From Lamellibrachia satsuma (taxonomy: Eukaryota; Annelida; Polychaeta; Sabellida; Siboglinidae): DNA of 64,000 bases. The notes under the pieces are model-generated. The model searched no databases and was not told the origin of the DNA. It saw nothing but the letters and a program-made list of their open reading frames with translations. Each line of letters opens with the position of its first letter. The stretch's first letter is position 1. Of this stretch, positions 19,871-31,700 are shown one piece after another. Both the position numbers and the translations under genes were made by a program. The stretch covers positions 10,481,662-10,545,661 of the forward strand of contig BSQZ01000006.1 of assembly GCA_033239005.1 (NCBI GenBank), written 5' to 3'.

Positions 19871-21828
19871 GGCTGTTTACGCTCTCAACGTCGTTCAGTC
19901 CACTCTGACCGTGGCTTTCGGAAGAGACAACAAACCCGTCGGTCCCTTTTACCTGGTGTTTATGCAGGGGATGTAAAACTGTCCAGCCCAATAATGGGAG
20001 AAAACCAAGACAACTCCCCGCTCGGCGTCCCTGGACTTATCACCGACGCACGTAATAAGGAACGAGAGCATTAGTATTTTATGCGATCGCGCACACCGGG
20101 TCTGGGCCCGAATGCAGATAGCAGCTGCCGGCGCGAACGATAATTCGACGCGAGCGCTTTTCACACCTCGTAAAACCGCTGCTCTGCGCTCGTCCAAACC
20201 GTTTCCGTGCGTCGAGTTTCACGCACTTCATGTCGTCGTTTTTTTTGTGCGCCCATCGGTCAATCTGCGCGCGGCCGCGGTCCGTGTTGTGGCGAGATAT
20301 ATGCGACGACTGGTCCCAGCGCCTCTGGGAGTAATTCGACAACGCTTCAGCGGAATTACATGTCCCATTTATCGACAGTGCCTAGGCGCCCCATCAGCGC
20401 GCGATAGATGCGTTTAGAAAGTGTTGCACGCCTGGTGATAGACAGACGAGTGATGTTCCAGGGATGACGTACATGTTCACAGCTAATTCTTTCCAGATGA
20501 ATCGTTCCGAATACCAGCTTAAGACCATTTTCAGTGGAATCCTCGTGTCGTTATTAAACGTACAGTCTGATCGTTTTTCTGGTACAACATGTTATATAGT
20601 ACAAACTAATTTATTGCCTAACTACGCAGTATAAACTAATTTATTGCCTAACTACGCAGACGCGACATATTCTGACCAGCACGGACCCGAACCAGCACTA
20701 TACACCGCCGCTCCCACGCAGTAGTGATCACGGCTCGAAAATACTCTAGCCACATTTATATGTGGCTAACATAAGAGTTCTGAGCTTAAATGGAAGAAGA
20801 AGAACTAGATATATTTTGATCTAGTTTATACACAGAAGTGTTTTAACTAACAACATACACAAATGCGGAGGAGAAAAGAGTGTTATTTTGTTTTCAGAAA
20901 ATCAACATACCAGATGCTCCCCTCCAAATGGCGTCCAAAACAACATAACGTTACCAGCCATCCACTATATAAATTAAACATGGGCAGAGCTTAACTGCCG
21001 TGGTCCTCAAATGTTTCAATATCCATGTTAAAAAATAATTTTCCAGACAGTATACATTACCAAAAGAAGTCTCAAAAACCATGAGCACTTATTTGTACGT
21101 CATGAACCCGGAAGTTAATCACCGATCCGTTCCATGTCTGATGGCTATATCACATTTGCATTAATTCTGGTGTAACTTGCATAACTATATACTCTGAGGA
21201 AAATCAGAAGGAAGTTTGCACTGTTGACAACTAGACCTCCCGGAATTCGTTTAACTCACTGATAACTCAACTGTGAATAAATTTGAAATGACCGTAACAC
21301 ACCACACCATTGTCTGGTGTTACGTCTGCTTGTAACAGGGCCGGGCTATTACGGCCGCGCGCAGTTGTCAACGCAGTTAACCAACGATAGCCATCGACAC
21401 CTCAAGAGCGGCCACACGCCTTGAAGAAGTCCTCGCGCCGATAACTCTCGCGAACAAATTGACGCCCGGGATGCCATTAGAGGCGAAGCTGCATTCGTTC
21501 TGTTGAGACGACATCGCCTTGATGAAGTTAGCCGTTGTCCATCGCTCTCTATTACGGCCGTCTTGGCTTCCGAGTCGCAAGCCGCAGACGCTCGCAAATG
21601 TAATCAGACGCCTGTCCAGACGAATCATTGCGAGGACATAGCAAGGACATCGTTGACACGACGATCACGTCTGGCGGCCTCTCCAGGCAAACGCATGCAG
21701 CACGCCGTCTATCAACACCTCTTATGCTGCATTACAGCCAGTCAATATGTCGCGTGTCAACGAGTGTGGGACAAGAACTTGGCGCTTCTTCGTCTTCAAT
21801 CTGCATCTGTTGAGAACGTCACTGGCCA

Positions 21829-22180
21829 AATCTTTTAGAGAAATCGATGTCTTCCTCCATGTATTCTATAACAGCTGCTGTCGCCGTTCCGAAGACACGT
21901 GATGTCCTTCTCCCATCTTTGTCGTGGTTTGCCTTGCTTATTTTTCATGTCATGCACTAGTATACGCCCTCCAGTAGCGTCTTTTCAAATCCTTCATGGA
22001 AAGGTCAAATATGTCTAACAAACTACGACAAATCTTTGAGCGAAATCGATGTCTTTCTCCAGCTACACATTCTACCCGTCGCTGCGGTGTCTTTCTCCGA
22101 TTTGTCGTGGCTTGCGTCTGCTTCTTTTCCCTGCCATTATATTCGCTCCAGTTTCATCAAATGTGTCCGACGACCTGCGA
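21829..22180 (+). repeat. Diverged two-copy duplication (~195-bp unit)
   Basis: AAATCTTT.AG.GAAATCGATGTCTT.CTCCA near 21829 recurs near 22029. It is followed in both copies by CTGCTGTCG/TCGCTGCGG-type sequence, a TTTGTCGTGG motif and a CGCTCCAGT/CCCTCCAGT segment. The copies are clearly related but old. Confidence 0.5.
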
Positions 22181-22690
22181 CGACTGCGAGTCGAAAGAAA
22201 TGAAGTTCTATTGCATTCTTGTGAACCAATGGGGACAACTTAACGCCCATCCATGTTACGAGGAACAGTGGTGCTCGGTGCTTTGCCGAAGCAATCGTCA
22301 ATATTTACCTATATATAAATCATCGACAGTTTATCTTAATGCATTTTAATCACAATATAAAACAAGTCTTCCAATAAATCGGTAATATCATTCGTGGCGG
22401 ATGATGATCAATCGTGGGATTTTATCTTTATTACTAAACTTTATTACACATAAATACAAGTCGTGTTAGATTCAGTATCGAAATTCAACCGTGATTCGTC
22501 GACTAAACCAATTCAGTGTGCACTGCGCTGAGCTGTTTGTACAACTAAAGGGAAACTCGGAAGTTGTTTGTAGCAGTGAAAAATTTATATGCATGGAGTT
22601 ACATATTATATGAAAAATTCAACATCGCACAAGACAACTGAACTAGCAGAACCAAGCAAATTAACAATATCGAAAAGAAGATTGAGGTAA

Positions 22691-22924
22691 TTGGGTCATG
22701 TTCTTAGAATCCTGCCAGTGAGAAAGCCAAAGCCGGCGTGGCGTGGCAAACCATCTGGAAAAAAGGAAGAGGACGCCGAAAACAAACATACCAACGAACC
22801 ATTGCGAGAGCAGCAAAATCCAAGAAACTTGACGTTGAAGACATATGACTTTGTAAGAATGACTGCAGATATGGATGGGTGGCGTCAATTGCTATCTGCA
22901 TTTATGAAGCTTAGGCACAGTTAA
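22691..22924 (+). mobile_element. Non-LTR retrotransposon 3'-end relic
   Basis: Encodes LGHVLR, then WRGKPSGKKEEDAENKH, a degraded K.GRP.-like block, then MTADMDGWRQLLSAF, matching the GHVLRM...GkrrrGRP...A.DR..WR..V.A signature after LINE reverse transcriptases. It ends with a stop just before a GTGA simple repeat, which is probably the element's own 3' tail. Confidence 0.65.
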
Positions 22925-22980
22925 GTGAGTGAGTGAGTGAGTGAGTGAGTGAGTGAGTGAGTGAGTGAGTGAGTGAGTGA
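22925..22980 (+). repeat. GTGA tetranucleotide array (14 units)
   Basis: Uninterrupted GTGA units immediately after the LINE relic. LINEs of several clades end in short tandem repeats, so this is likely an expanded LINE tail. Confidence 0.95.
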
Positions 22981-23158
22981 ACTATTGAGTACTGTACTTC
23001 TCTCGCCACAATGACGTAAAAACCGCGTTTACACGAGGTGAGGCGTCACCGTGTGACGTCATTTTTACGTAGTAATCATATCACGTGGTAAGCGACTGTC
23101 ATACGTAACTCTGAACTAGTTCAAGTTCACTTCAAGTGTATCGTAATGTTCAAGTACA

Positions 23159-23290
23159 TATATTCTTCCGTAACACTGGCTGACCGGGGTACACATACCA
23201 GAGCACGCCTTAATTAGGGTCTTCGCCCAGGGGCGGGGTCGTCTGACAAACAAAAGTAGGTCTGGGTGCTTGCCACCTGTGTACAAAAAG
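23159..23290 (+). repeat. Direct repeat, copy 1 (~125 bp)
   Basis: Begins TATTCTTCCGTAACAC and contains GCCTTAATTAGGGTCTTCGC, CCAGGGGCGGGG, and TAGGTCTGGGTGC.TGCCACC. A second copy starts at 23573, 414 bases away, in the same orientation. The two could be terminal direct repeats of a small element or a segmental duplication. Confidence 0.8.
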
Positions 23291-23572
23291 GTCAATTATG
23301 TTCCCTAAATACAATACAGTCGAGGAAATCCTGTCTTCCGACATGTTAAAGAATGAAAATACCCGTTGCCAAAAGCTAAACTGGGTTTACGCGTCCTAAC
23401 GAAATGCACATTAACTGTTGGAACAGAGAAGGCGTCTACAGAGGAATCACCTGTACAGAGACTGACCAAACACGGCAGGTGTGGAGTAGAAAGACAAGTT
23501 AGGAATACATTTGGGGAAACTGCATCCAACAGAGCGCTGATCTGTATGGACTGATAATGACTATTCCCATCT

Positions 23573-23710
23573 ATTCTTCCGTAACACGTACTCCCATCGC
23601 TGACCGGAGTATACGTGCCAGGGCAGGCCTTAATTAGGGTCTTCGCCCAGGGGCGGGGGGGTCGTCTAAAAAACAAAATTAGGTCTGGGTGCATGCCACC
23701 TGTATACAAC
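23573..23710 (+). repeat. Direct repeat, copy 2 (~135 bp)
   Basis: Same block order as copy 1, with an extra CGTACTCCCATC insertion and a longer G run. The 280 bases between the copies contain no recognised gene. Confidence 0.8.
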
Positions 23711-23852
23711 GACGTGTGCCGAATGCCACCGGAACATTACCGTAGACAGCTTAGCGTTGGACAGCGGACGGGAAAAGGAGACGGGGTCGCACGAAAAGAG
23801 AAAGATCGTGGAAAAGGAGGTGACAACACGCGACCTTGCACCGGACAACATC

Positions 23853-23960
23853 ACCTAGAGTGCTGCAGACCGACAGCAGCGGGGCTCTCGCGTGGAATAA
23901 GAAGCCCTAGAGTGCTGCAGACCGACAGCAGCGGGGCTCTCGCGTGGAATAAGAAGCCTC
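23853..23960 (+). repeat. 53-bp tandem duplication
   Basis: CTAGAGTGCTGCAGACCGAC followed by AGCAGCGGGGCTCTCGCGTG and GAATAAGAAGCC occurs twice without visible divergence, so the duplication is recent. A partial third start (GTGTGCTACAC) follows. Confidence 0.9.
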
Positions 23961-24065
23961 GTGTGCTACACAGGGCACGAAGACGAGTGAGTGAGTGATG
24001 GATTGATGACACGAGCAACACGCTAATGAAATATCAGCAAACATGTTGACGTAAAGCGAGACATA

Positions 24066-24560
24066 ATAATAATAATTAACTTCTATTGCGCCAGATCCTC
24101 AGGAACCTGAGCTCAGAGGCGCAACAAAACAGAATCATTAAGCATAATCGTGAACAGGGACGCACAAAAGTCAGTATCAGAACGAGGGACAACCGAACAT
24201 TTATGGCAGAAATGCAATTTGGAATAGATACGTCCTGAGTTTTTTTTTCGGAAAATAGCAATAGTTTCAGATGTTTTCAAAGTGATAGGGAGTTCATTCC
24301 AGACCCAAGGCGCGGCGGATATACAGACAGGAATAGCAACGAGGAAGTGATGGAAATGACAGAAGAAAACGTATAGTTGCTGAACGATCCAACGGGATGT
24401 CGTCAGATGACGCAAGAACAACATGAAAAAGGCCAAAAGGAGAAAAAAAACAGTGATGATCTTGCCTTCTGGATGGCCGGATCAACAGTTCGTGGCATGT
24501 TGGCGTGAAAAGGAAGGCACGAGTCGACATAACACGTGGAATAGTCCAGACATGGACCAG
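24066..24560. repeat. Probable degenerate interspersed element
   Basis: An AT trinucleotide-like start (AATAATAATAATT), then a segment reading GATAGGGAGTTCATTCCAGA with CCAAGGCGCGGCGG. That phrasing is reminiscent of repeated non-coding ends of LINE-type elements. No protein signature was recognised. This is a weak call from style alone. Confidence 0.25.
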
Positions 24561-25613
24561 TTTTAGGTATATTACTAGTAACAATGGCAGAAAATGTGCA
24601 ATACATATCGTATCAATCTTACGACACGTATTACCACAGATGGCTAATAGGTTCGACGTTATCTACACAACTTTTTGATAGCCAATCCAAATGCTGGTTT
24701 CGAGATTCCGATGACGTAGTGAGTTCTCTTCATGCAGTATTTAAGGCGGCCTTTGTGGCGTGGTAAGAAGCATGCAAAGCTGTAACGTTGTTAATAACTA
24801 TCAAAAATACCCGTCCCCTGGATGGGATAACTTGGTATAGTTCATACGTGACAATCATGATAGCAATGTTTATCTAATAGGTGATCGCTTTTATTAATAT
24901 AGCTAGAAAACAATGTCTACATCTTCCTACCTTGCCAAGCAACCTAGGGCGTTACATACACAATGGAAACAGTTTGTGTAATAGTAGACTTCACGCGTAG
25001 CGTTGCAAATAATTGTACGTAGTAATTATAGAAAGGAATTCGTAGGTATTAATTATGTACAATTGCTACGCGTGTTTTCTACTATATAATTAATATAAAC
25101 CGCCCACATAGGTAACTGTTATATGCCAGATGGCGCTACGTACTCTCAAATGGTTTACGCGCCGAAGTATTCGCCGCGTGCGCACGTGGTTTCTGCGACT
25201 GTTGGAAGTTAACATTTTACGTAGCGAACGATTGATTTACCATAAAAACTGCTAAGAACCCTTGGTATACGGGGTATTCCGAAAAAATAAAGGCGTTGAT
25301 TTTCATTCGTGGGGTCGTAGATTAATTAATAAAGTTTTGCGCCCGGGGTGCAAGCCATCTAGGAGGAAAACGTGAACAGACGTACGTTAACTCGATTATA
25401 GTTAGATTGTGCAGGACGGTGGTAAAAGGGTGCTCTGAAAAAGAGAATGTATTTGTTTATCATGGAGATTTCTCGAAAAGCCTGAAGACGTTTAGTGAAG
25501 TGTATTAATGGTACATCCGTATCAACCACTTGTGGGACATAATTTAGTACACATGCAATCATTTGCTACGAAACTGCAACATGTTGAGCCAGTGTGATGA
25601 CAATTCTATCAGC
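24561..25613. other. Intergenic, nothing recognised
   Basis: No exon-like frame, RNA gene or clear repeat seen in this stretch. Confidence 0.4.
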
Positions 25614-26298
25614 GCTATACGAGTACAAATAGTCTAAAGGTCCTTTATACGAGTACAACGTACGTCTAAAGGTCCTTTATACGAGTACAACGTACGTCTA
25701 AAGGTCCTTTATACGAGTACAACGTATGTCTAAAGGTCCCTTATACGCGTACAACGTACGTCTAAAGGTCCCTTATACGAGTACAACGTACGTCTAAAGG
25801 TCCTTCATACGAGTACAACGTACGTCTAAATGTCCCTTATATGAGTACAACGTACGTCTAAAGGTCCCTTATACGAGTACACCGTATGTCTAAAGGTCCC
25901 TTATACGAGTACAACGTACGTCTAAAGGTCCCTCGCTATACGAGTACAACGTACGTCTAAAGGTCCCTTATATGAGTACAACGTACGTCTAAAGGTTCCT
26001 CGCTATACGAGTACAACGTACGTCTAAAGGTCCCTTATATGAGTACAACATACGTCTAAAGGTCCCTCGCTATACGAGTACAACGTACGTCTAAAGGTCC
26101 CTTATATGAGTACAACGTACGTCTAAAGGTCCCTTATATGAGTACAACGTACGTCTAAAGGTTCCTCGCTATACGAGTACAACGTACGTCTAAAGGTCCC
26201 TTATATGAGTACAACGTACGTCTAAAGGTCCTTTATACGAGTACAACGTACGTCTAAAGGTCCCTTATATGAGTACAACGTACGTCTAAAGGTCCCTC
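25614..26298 (+). repeat. 32-bp minisatellite, about 21 units
   Basis: Unit GAGTACAACGTACGTCTAAA plus GGTCCCTTATAC. Most units are 32 bp. A second type has CTCGCTATAC in place of CTTATAC and is three bases longer. In the right half the two types alternate, giving a higher-order pattern. Each unit carries the palindrome ACGTACGT. There are no spacers, so it is not a CRISPR array. Confidence 0.95.
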
Positions 26299-26317
26299 CT
26301 CGACTCAATTGTTGTTT

Positions 26318-26500
26318 CGTTCCAGTCATTTCAGACTCGCACAAACTATCGGACATCGGACAAACTATCGGACATCGGACAAACTATTATATTAATGTTG
26401 ACCGAATCCGAAAAAAAATAGAGGGAAATGGCTGAAGTGGCTCTGCCTCTATATAACATTAATATATAGCTGTTCTCGCGTTGGCAAGTTAGCCTATCGC
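26318..26500 (+). repeat. Dispersed repeat family R, possible copy 2
   Basis: Contains AACTATCGGACATCGGACAA and GAAATGGCTGAAGTGGCTCT followed by GCCTCTATATA and GGCAAGTTAGCCTATC, in the same order as related blocks near 30.5 kb (TCGATGGAG, AAATGGCTCTTTCGCC, CACAAGTTACCCGATC). The match is loose. Confidence 0.4.
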
Positions 26501-27269
26501 ACAATAGAAGCAAATTTTTTCGACGGTTTTAACAAAGGTACGCAATATTTTACGTTAATACGTTAATAAAAGATTTGATTTGATCGATACACGAGCGCAG
26601 TGCGGTGGCACACAGTTCGCGGAAGACGTAGTCTAGCCAAATGCCACGCAAACCACAGCAAAGGACACCAATCAGTTGAACGGTCCCTAGTTGACAAGTA
26701 AACGATAGGATTACCACATAATGGCAACGTCGAGTGTAACGACCCGATTTTCCAGACGGTAAATCGGCCGTCAATCTCGCGTATACCCTTTACTAAATAC
26801 CGCCGGGTGTCTGCGGCAGAGCATCAATCGCAGGGGCATCAACGCAATCTGGGCGACAAACACTATTAAACGGGACCCATTGGAGCCTTGCCTCGCCCCA
26901 CACGTTGTCAAGCAGGTGCCACAACACGGCCCGAGCGCCTCAGCCAGGATCAAAGGTTTCCATGGATATTCCCACCATATACCGTTGAATGGCGACCGAC
27001 TGCGGGCGGCCGAACAGCGAGCATTGTCCGCGGCGGAAGGGGCGCGCCGCGATTCGGTCGCGGACGGGCAACGACGCCGAAGTGGCTAATAAAATGCGTC
27101 CCGTCGCCCCGTGGGGGCGTGCATTGCGAATCGCGGAGCAAAGAAGTTGGCCTAATGCGAAGTTGAAGTACCGCCTTGAAAGTTGAAGTGCGACGTTTTG
27201 TCTCGTCGAGTTTGAAGTAAACATGTACAAAAACGACGCAAATCAACAACACCTTTAGCGAGGGATCGG

Positions 27270-27409
27270 TAATGAAGGCGGGGAAGCGTTTAGGAAGGCG
27301 AGGAAGCGCTTAGGAAGGCGAGGATGCACTAATGAAGGCGAGGAGGCACTTGGGAAGGCAAGGAAGGGCTCAGGAAGGCGAGGAAGTGCTTAAGAAGACG
27401 AGAACGAAC
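27270..27409 (+). repeat. 20-bp minisatellite, 7 units
   Basis: Units of the form TTAGGAAGGCGAGGAAGCGC with several substitutions per unit, seven in tandem. Purine-rich on this strand. Confidence 0.9.
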
Positions 27410-27721
27410 ATCACTTCGTCGTGTTTTCTGCCTGTTTCCCTGTCACCTTTATTGCTTTATCTCATCATTAACCCATGACAGTAATCACATTTCTTAGCAA
27501 GAGTCTCCTTCGTTTATACTGCATACTATATTATTTACAGTTGTTTAGTGATGTTTCTGTTTTACACAGTAGAATATTGTGCGCTGTTGATATGGTTTAT
27601 GTACGGGTTATTTTGTTGTCTTTGTGACAAATAAAAACTTATATTTCCCCACTGCCCCCGTCTCCCCGATCTGCAGCGCCCTATATTAAATTAATTAAAA
27701 GTAAGTTCAACAGTTCAAATA

Positions 27722-27991
27722 TTAAATAAAAACAAGTGCAATAAATAATAAGTCAAATAAGTAAAACGTCCTAGTCATCAAAATGTTACTTCTGGTAGCA
27801 ACATTATTCCGAAGGCTGCACAAAAGAGATATATATTTTAACAATGATTTGAATGCCGCAACAGAGTTGGCTTCCCTGACGTCGAGAGGCAGAGCGTTCC
27901 ACAGTGTCAGACGGTCTCGGACCAATAGCAGCCAGCTCATGTCGACTGATTTCTTTCTGCTGTCGTTACGATCTCGTGTTTTACTTACCAA
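27722..27991 (-). mobile_element. LINE C-terminal relic
   Basis: The minus-strand frame has SWLLLVRDRLTLWNALPLDV and REANSVAAFKSLLKYI, matching the common C-terminal pattern lWN.LP..v..a.s...FK..L of Jockey/CR1-superfamily LINE proteins. Only this end is present. It belongs to a different subfamily from the copies at 17.9, 37.8 and 44.3 kb. Confidence 0.6.
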
Positions 27992-28207
27992 TTCTCCCTA
28001 AATAATTGTCCAATACGAACGAAAACTAACGAATGAAAATTTGATAAACGACACCCATTCGGGTGTCCAATCTTGTTGCAATCCACCATTAGAATATTCG
28101 CTACGCTAGAGCCCTACACTTCCAACCACTCTCGAGAAGCTCATACGACGGACGACGCCCAGCACAGCACGTTCCAGCATACCTAACATTCAGTAGAATG
28201 ACACACA

Positions 28208-28213
28208 TTTATT
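28208..28213 (-). terminator. Candidate polyadenylation signal for STX8
   Basis: AATAAA on the minus strand, about 490 bases past the STX8 stop codon. It is the nearest canonical hexamer I found; cleavage site not verified. Confidence 0.4.
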
Positions 28214-28702
28214 TGAACTTCTGTACTGATACCCACGTTCGCCGATGTAGGTTTGTGCAACAACATTGAATGATTTCTCTGTTTTAAACATAAGTTGTTT
28301 ACTGTAATAATAAGTTCCACACACGGATTATCCAGGAGCTGTGAGATTAAATAAATAGTGGTTCTCATTTTAGCAACAATCCGCTATATATTATATATTT
28401 GTTACACGTAAACTTATAATATCACATTTGTCTTTTATGATCAGGACGTTTGAAGTATTCAGGACTGACGGAATAACTACAAAAAACATTATTTTTTGGT
28501 GCGATGTTGAAGCGATCAGGTTAGCTGCATGGCTGGATACAAGTTATAACAATACGCCACGCAATTCCCTGTGGTTTGCGAATAGGAAATCACGAAGCAT
28601 TCATCATTTTTATATCTGAACAACAAACGTCCAAGGGGTCGGGGAATGGACGACTTTCCTGCGCTTTCGTAGTTCACTCACCATTCGCCAGGTATCGGTA
28701 GG

Positions 28703-28779
28703 CTAAGGTTTCCCGTTGAACGGCACGACAGCAATGATGACAATAGCCAAGAAGAGCAGAACGATCGTTACCCACATGC
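28703..28779 (-). CDS. STX8: STX8 exon 8: transmembrane anchor and stop
   Basis: 77 bp. The acceptor is CATTGCAG|GC; the split codon gives Cys, then MWVTIVLLFLAIVIIAVV, PFNGKP and TAG. This is the tail anchor expected directly after the DRKS-x-x-C segment. The acceptor and first bases of this exon are the progenitor unit of the adjacent 31-bp minisatellite (28779-29233), so 12 further acceptor copies lie just upstream in the transcript. Confidence 0.95.
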
Positions 28780-31700
28780 CTGCAATGATGAACGACCGTT
28801 ACACACATGCCTGCAATGATGAACGACCATTACACACATGCCAGCAATGACGAACGACCGTTACACACATGCCTGCAATGATGAACGACCATTACACACA
28901 TGCCTGCAATGACGAACGACCGTTACACACCTGCCTGCAATGACGAACGACCGTTACACACATGCCTGCAATGACGAACGACCATTACACACATGCCTGC
29001 AACGATGAACGACTGTTACACATATGCCTGCAATGATGAACGACCATTACACACATGCCTGCAATGACGAACGACCGTTACACACATGCCTGCAACCATG
29101 AACGACTGTTACACATATGCATGCAATGATGAACGACCGTTACACACATGCCTGCAATGATGAACGACCGTTACACACATGCCTGCAACGATGAACGACC
29201 GTTACACACATGCCTGCAATGATGAAAGTCGCGTTTAAACCAGCAATCAAACTCACATTTAATATCAGCGTCCCGTCGGCGTGTTTCAATCTACAAAGGC
29301 GACATGACGAAGACAGCGAGACAATCGGCCTTGCGTCGAATTGATAGATACGTATTTGAAATATTTACTGGGGTATTAAATGTCGATCTGCAAGCAGGAG
29401 GTTACGACGGGATGCAGGGGTCATTAAGTCGGCCGACTGGCCAACAGAGACCTGCAGTAGCGGCAACTGTAAGAACTACGGCAAGTCGCTCGCGTTCCTA
29501 GGCAGGCTACATCAATTGTTTTGGTTGTCATATTACTCGAATTTAATTTAAAAATATATATTACCTGTATTCATTTAATCATTACAGTAAAAGGTATGTT
29601 CAGTGGGTTCGCTTTATGTTAATTAAATGATCTCCTTTCGAAGTCATGAAATGAAACAATCGCAACAGCAAGTTAACACAATTACATATGTTAATTGTAC
29701 ATTTTCGGGAAGCCGACGGTTCGTTAAACCTATATTTACGGAACTTATGGCAGAAAGACCCGTCGTTTGACATAGTTTGTAAGAAGGGTATCATTTGGCC
29801 ATGCAACCACAACCACGTAAAGCGCCACCAACGACGATCGCCGGTACTGCGGAGCCCGTATATAATTTTGTGAATGCATAAATTGTTCAAATTATAAATA
29901 CTGAAAACCATAATTTATTTCTAACATCAACGCTTCTGTGTGCCGGGGGGGAGGGGGAGGGGGGGGGTCTTAATTTTCATATTGCAAAAAAACGACGTTC
30001 AACTGAGCTGTAATGATGTTGGCGACATCGTCACGTCAACAGGCTACATACGATGCAATGCACGGACAACGTACAGATTCTCGGGTTATTTCAAAGCGGT
30101 ACACTAACGATTCATGCCAGCATTTCCAGTGCAACTGTTTTATTAAAACAAATATTAACTATAGAGAGTAAAATCAATACATTATTAATTATACAATCCA
30201 ACACTGCACATGAAAGTGGTAATATCTAAACGAAGAGTTGTACATATACGAATGAGTAATGGTGAATGTAACAGGTACGATTACTCAATAATAAAAGAAT
30301 TGCAATAACACACCATTGGTCGCTTCTGGGTCACATGCTCCAGAGAGTTAAAACTACACAGTCGATTTAACATTATTACTGTAACACAATAACTATTTCA
30401 AAACAACACACTGGCGTGTGAATATTAACGGAAGGGAAGGGGAAGCTGAAGCATGTCAATAATTACTCATTTCACGAAAAACCGAATCTATCTATCTATA
30501 GCCACAGTATCCACGACGATATGCTTGCTCGCTTGTGCAAACTGGTCATTTAGTTTTGATGAAATCGATGGAGAAACTATTACACTATTTTCGACTACGA
30601 CCAGGTGAAATTCGGCGAAAAGAGCAAAATGGCTCTTTCGCCTTTATATATACAACACACGGCTATTCACACGTTCACAAGTTACCCGATCTAACGATAA
30701 GAATTTTGTTTCGATCATATAACAAAAGCATACCACTGTTTTCTTAAACCGACTTCGCAAATCACTTATTCGCGCAAACACTTTTGAACATCCACTATCC
30801 TGATTCGCGATGGGTTAAATGAATCGTGGAAGCAGCTTTAATTAGTCAGACGAAATGACGCTGGTTAGAAGCAGAACGCACATATGCTGCAACTTAAAAC
30901 TTCAAAATTCAAATTTAATATATCCCGGAATTCACGCAAAAAGTGAGAATCTGTTCTCGGACGAAACAGGCCCGACACTTATCGAAAACGCACAATTATA
31001 CAGCGTTCCAGTATGTTGTAGTTTCCAATTTCGCAATGGGTTCGCTGCCCAGACTTCTACAAGAAATATCGGTAAATACTCGCGGTTGCTGTTTTTTGCC
31101 ATCTATAACGATACAAACACCTCGGTATTTGAGTTTTCTCGTTACACCAAAGCCCAGTGCACCGCCTACACCAATGCATTATATCGCAGCAATTTAAGAA
31201 CGCTAACGCCCGCTTTTAGTCGCCAAAAGTGTGTCTGCCGACATACAGTTGGCAACTACCCATCCGCCGACCGATTTTTCAGATGCCAGATGTCCACAGA
31301 AAGTGTTGTCAACTGTTGGTGGAGAAAATACACGACTACGTTTGAGTTGCCAACTGAAAAAGTAGTTGTCAACATGTTGGCAACTGAAAAATCGGTATAT
31401 GCATGGCGGGCTTTACGTAACGCACGTTAAATATCCACCGGACCACATCTGAGGGCCTCCGCCTATTACCACGCTTCGCGCCTCGTCTGTCGAACCAGCG
31501 CGAAATTCCGCGGGAACTTATTGCGTCAAACAGCGTCCCCGTCTGCAGCCATGACAACGGGGCCGACGGAGGACGGAAAGTGGACGATGCATTTGGAAGA
31601 TCGATACCTGTCCGTGAGAGACAAGCGCAGCACGTCAATTCCGACGGCACTCCAAGTGCGCACAGATGTTCCGCCGAAATTGTCGCCATTAAAGCGTCAT

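Larger units (their letters stand above)
19328..22690. other. Intergenic, CpG-rich; no gene recognised
   Basis: This stretch is notable for CpG density: by eye about 27 CpG in 20101-20280. Many long overlapping frames appear on both strands because stop codons are rare in GC-rich sequence; none resembles a known family. It contains a degenerate dispersed repeat near 19741-19870, a 30-bp tandem duplication at 20598-20659 (ATAAACTAATTTATTGCC core) and a diverged ~195-bp duplication (21829-22180). Confidence 0.45.

Noticed and set aside
21996..22349. 117-codon plus-strand frame with several cysteines and a hydrophobic stretch
   Set aside because: It sits on one half of a diverged duplication, has no recognisable domain and no splice or promoter context.
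23305..23709. 134-codon minus-strand frame
   Set aside because: It spans one member of a direct repeat pair and has no family resemblance; most likely chance in a stop-poor region.
25614..26298. Possible CRISPR-like array
   Set aside because: Eukaryotic context, no unique spacers, continuous 32-bp units: a minisatellite.
28779..29233. Possible CRISPR-like array
   Set aside because: Exact 31-bp head-to-tail units with no spacers, derived from the neighbouring exon boundary.
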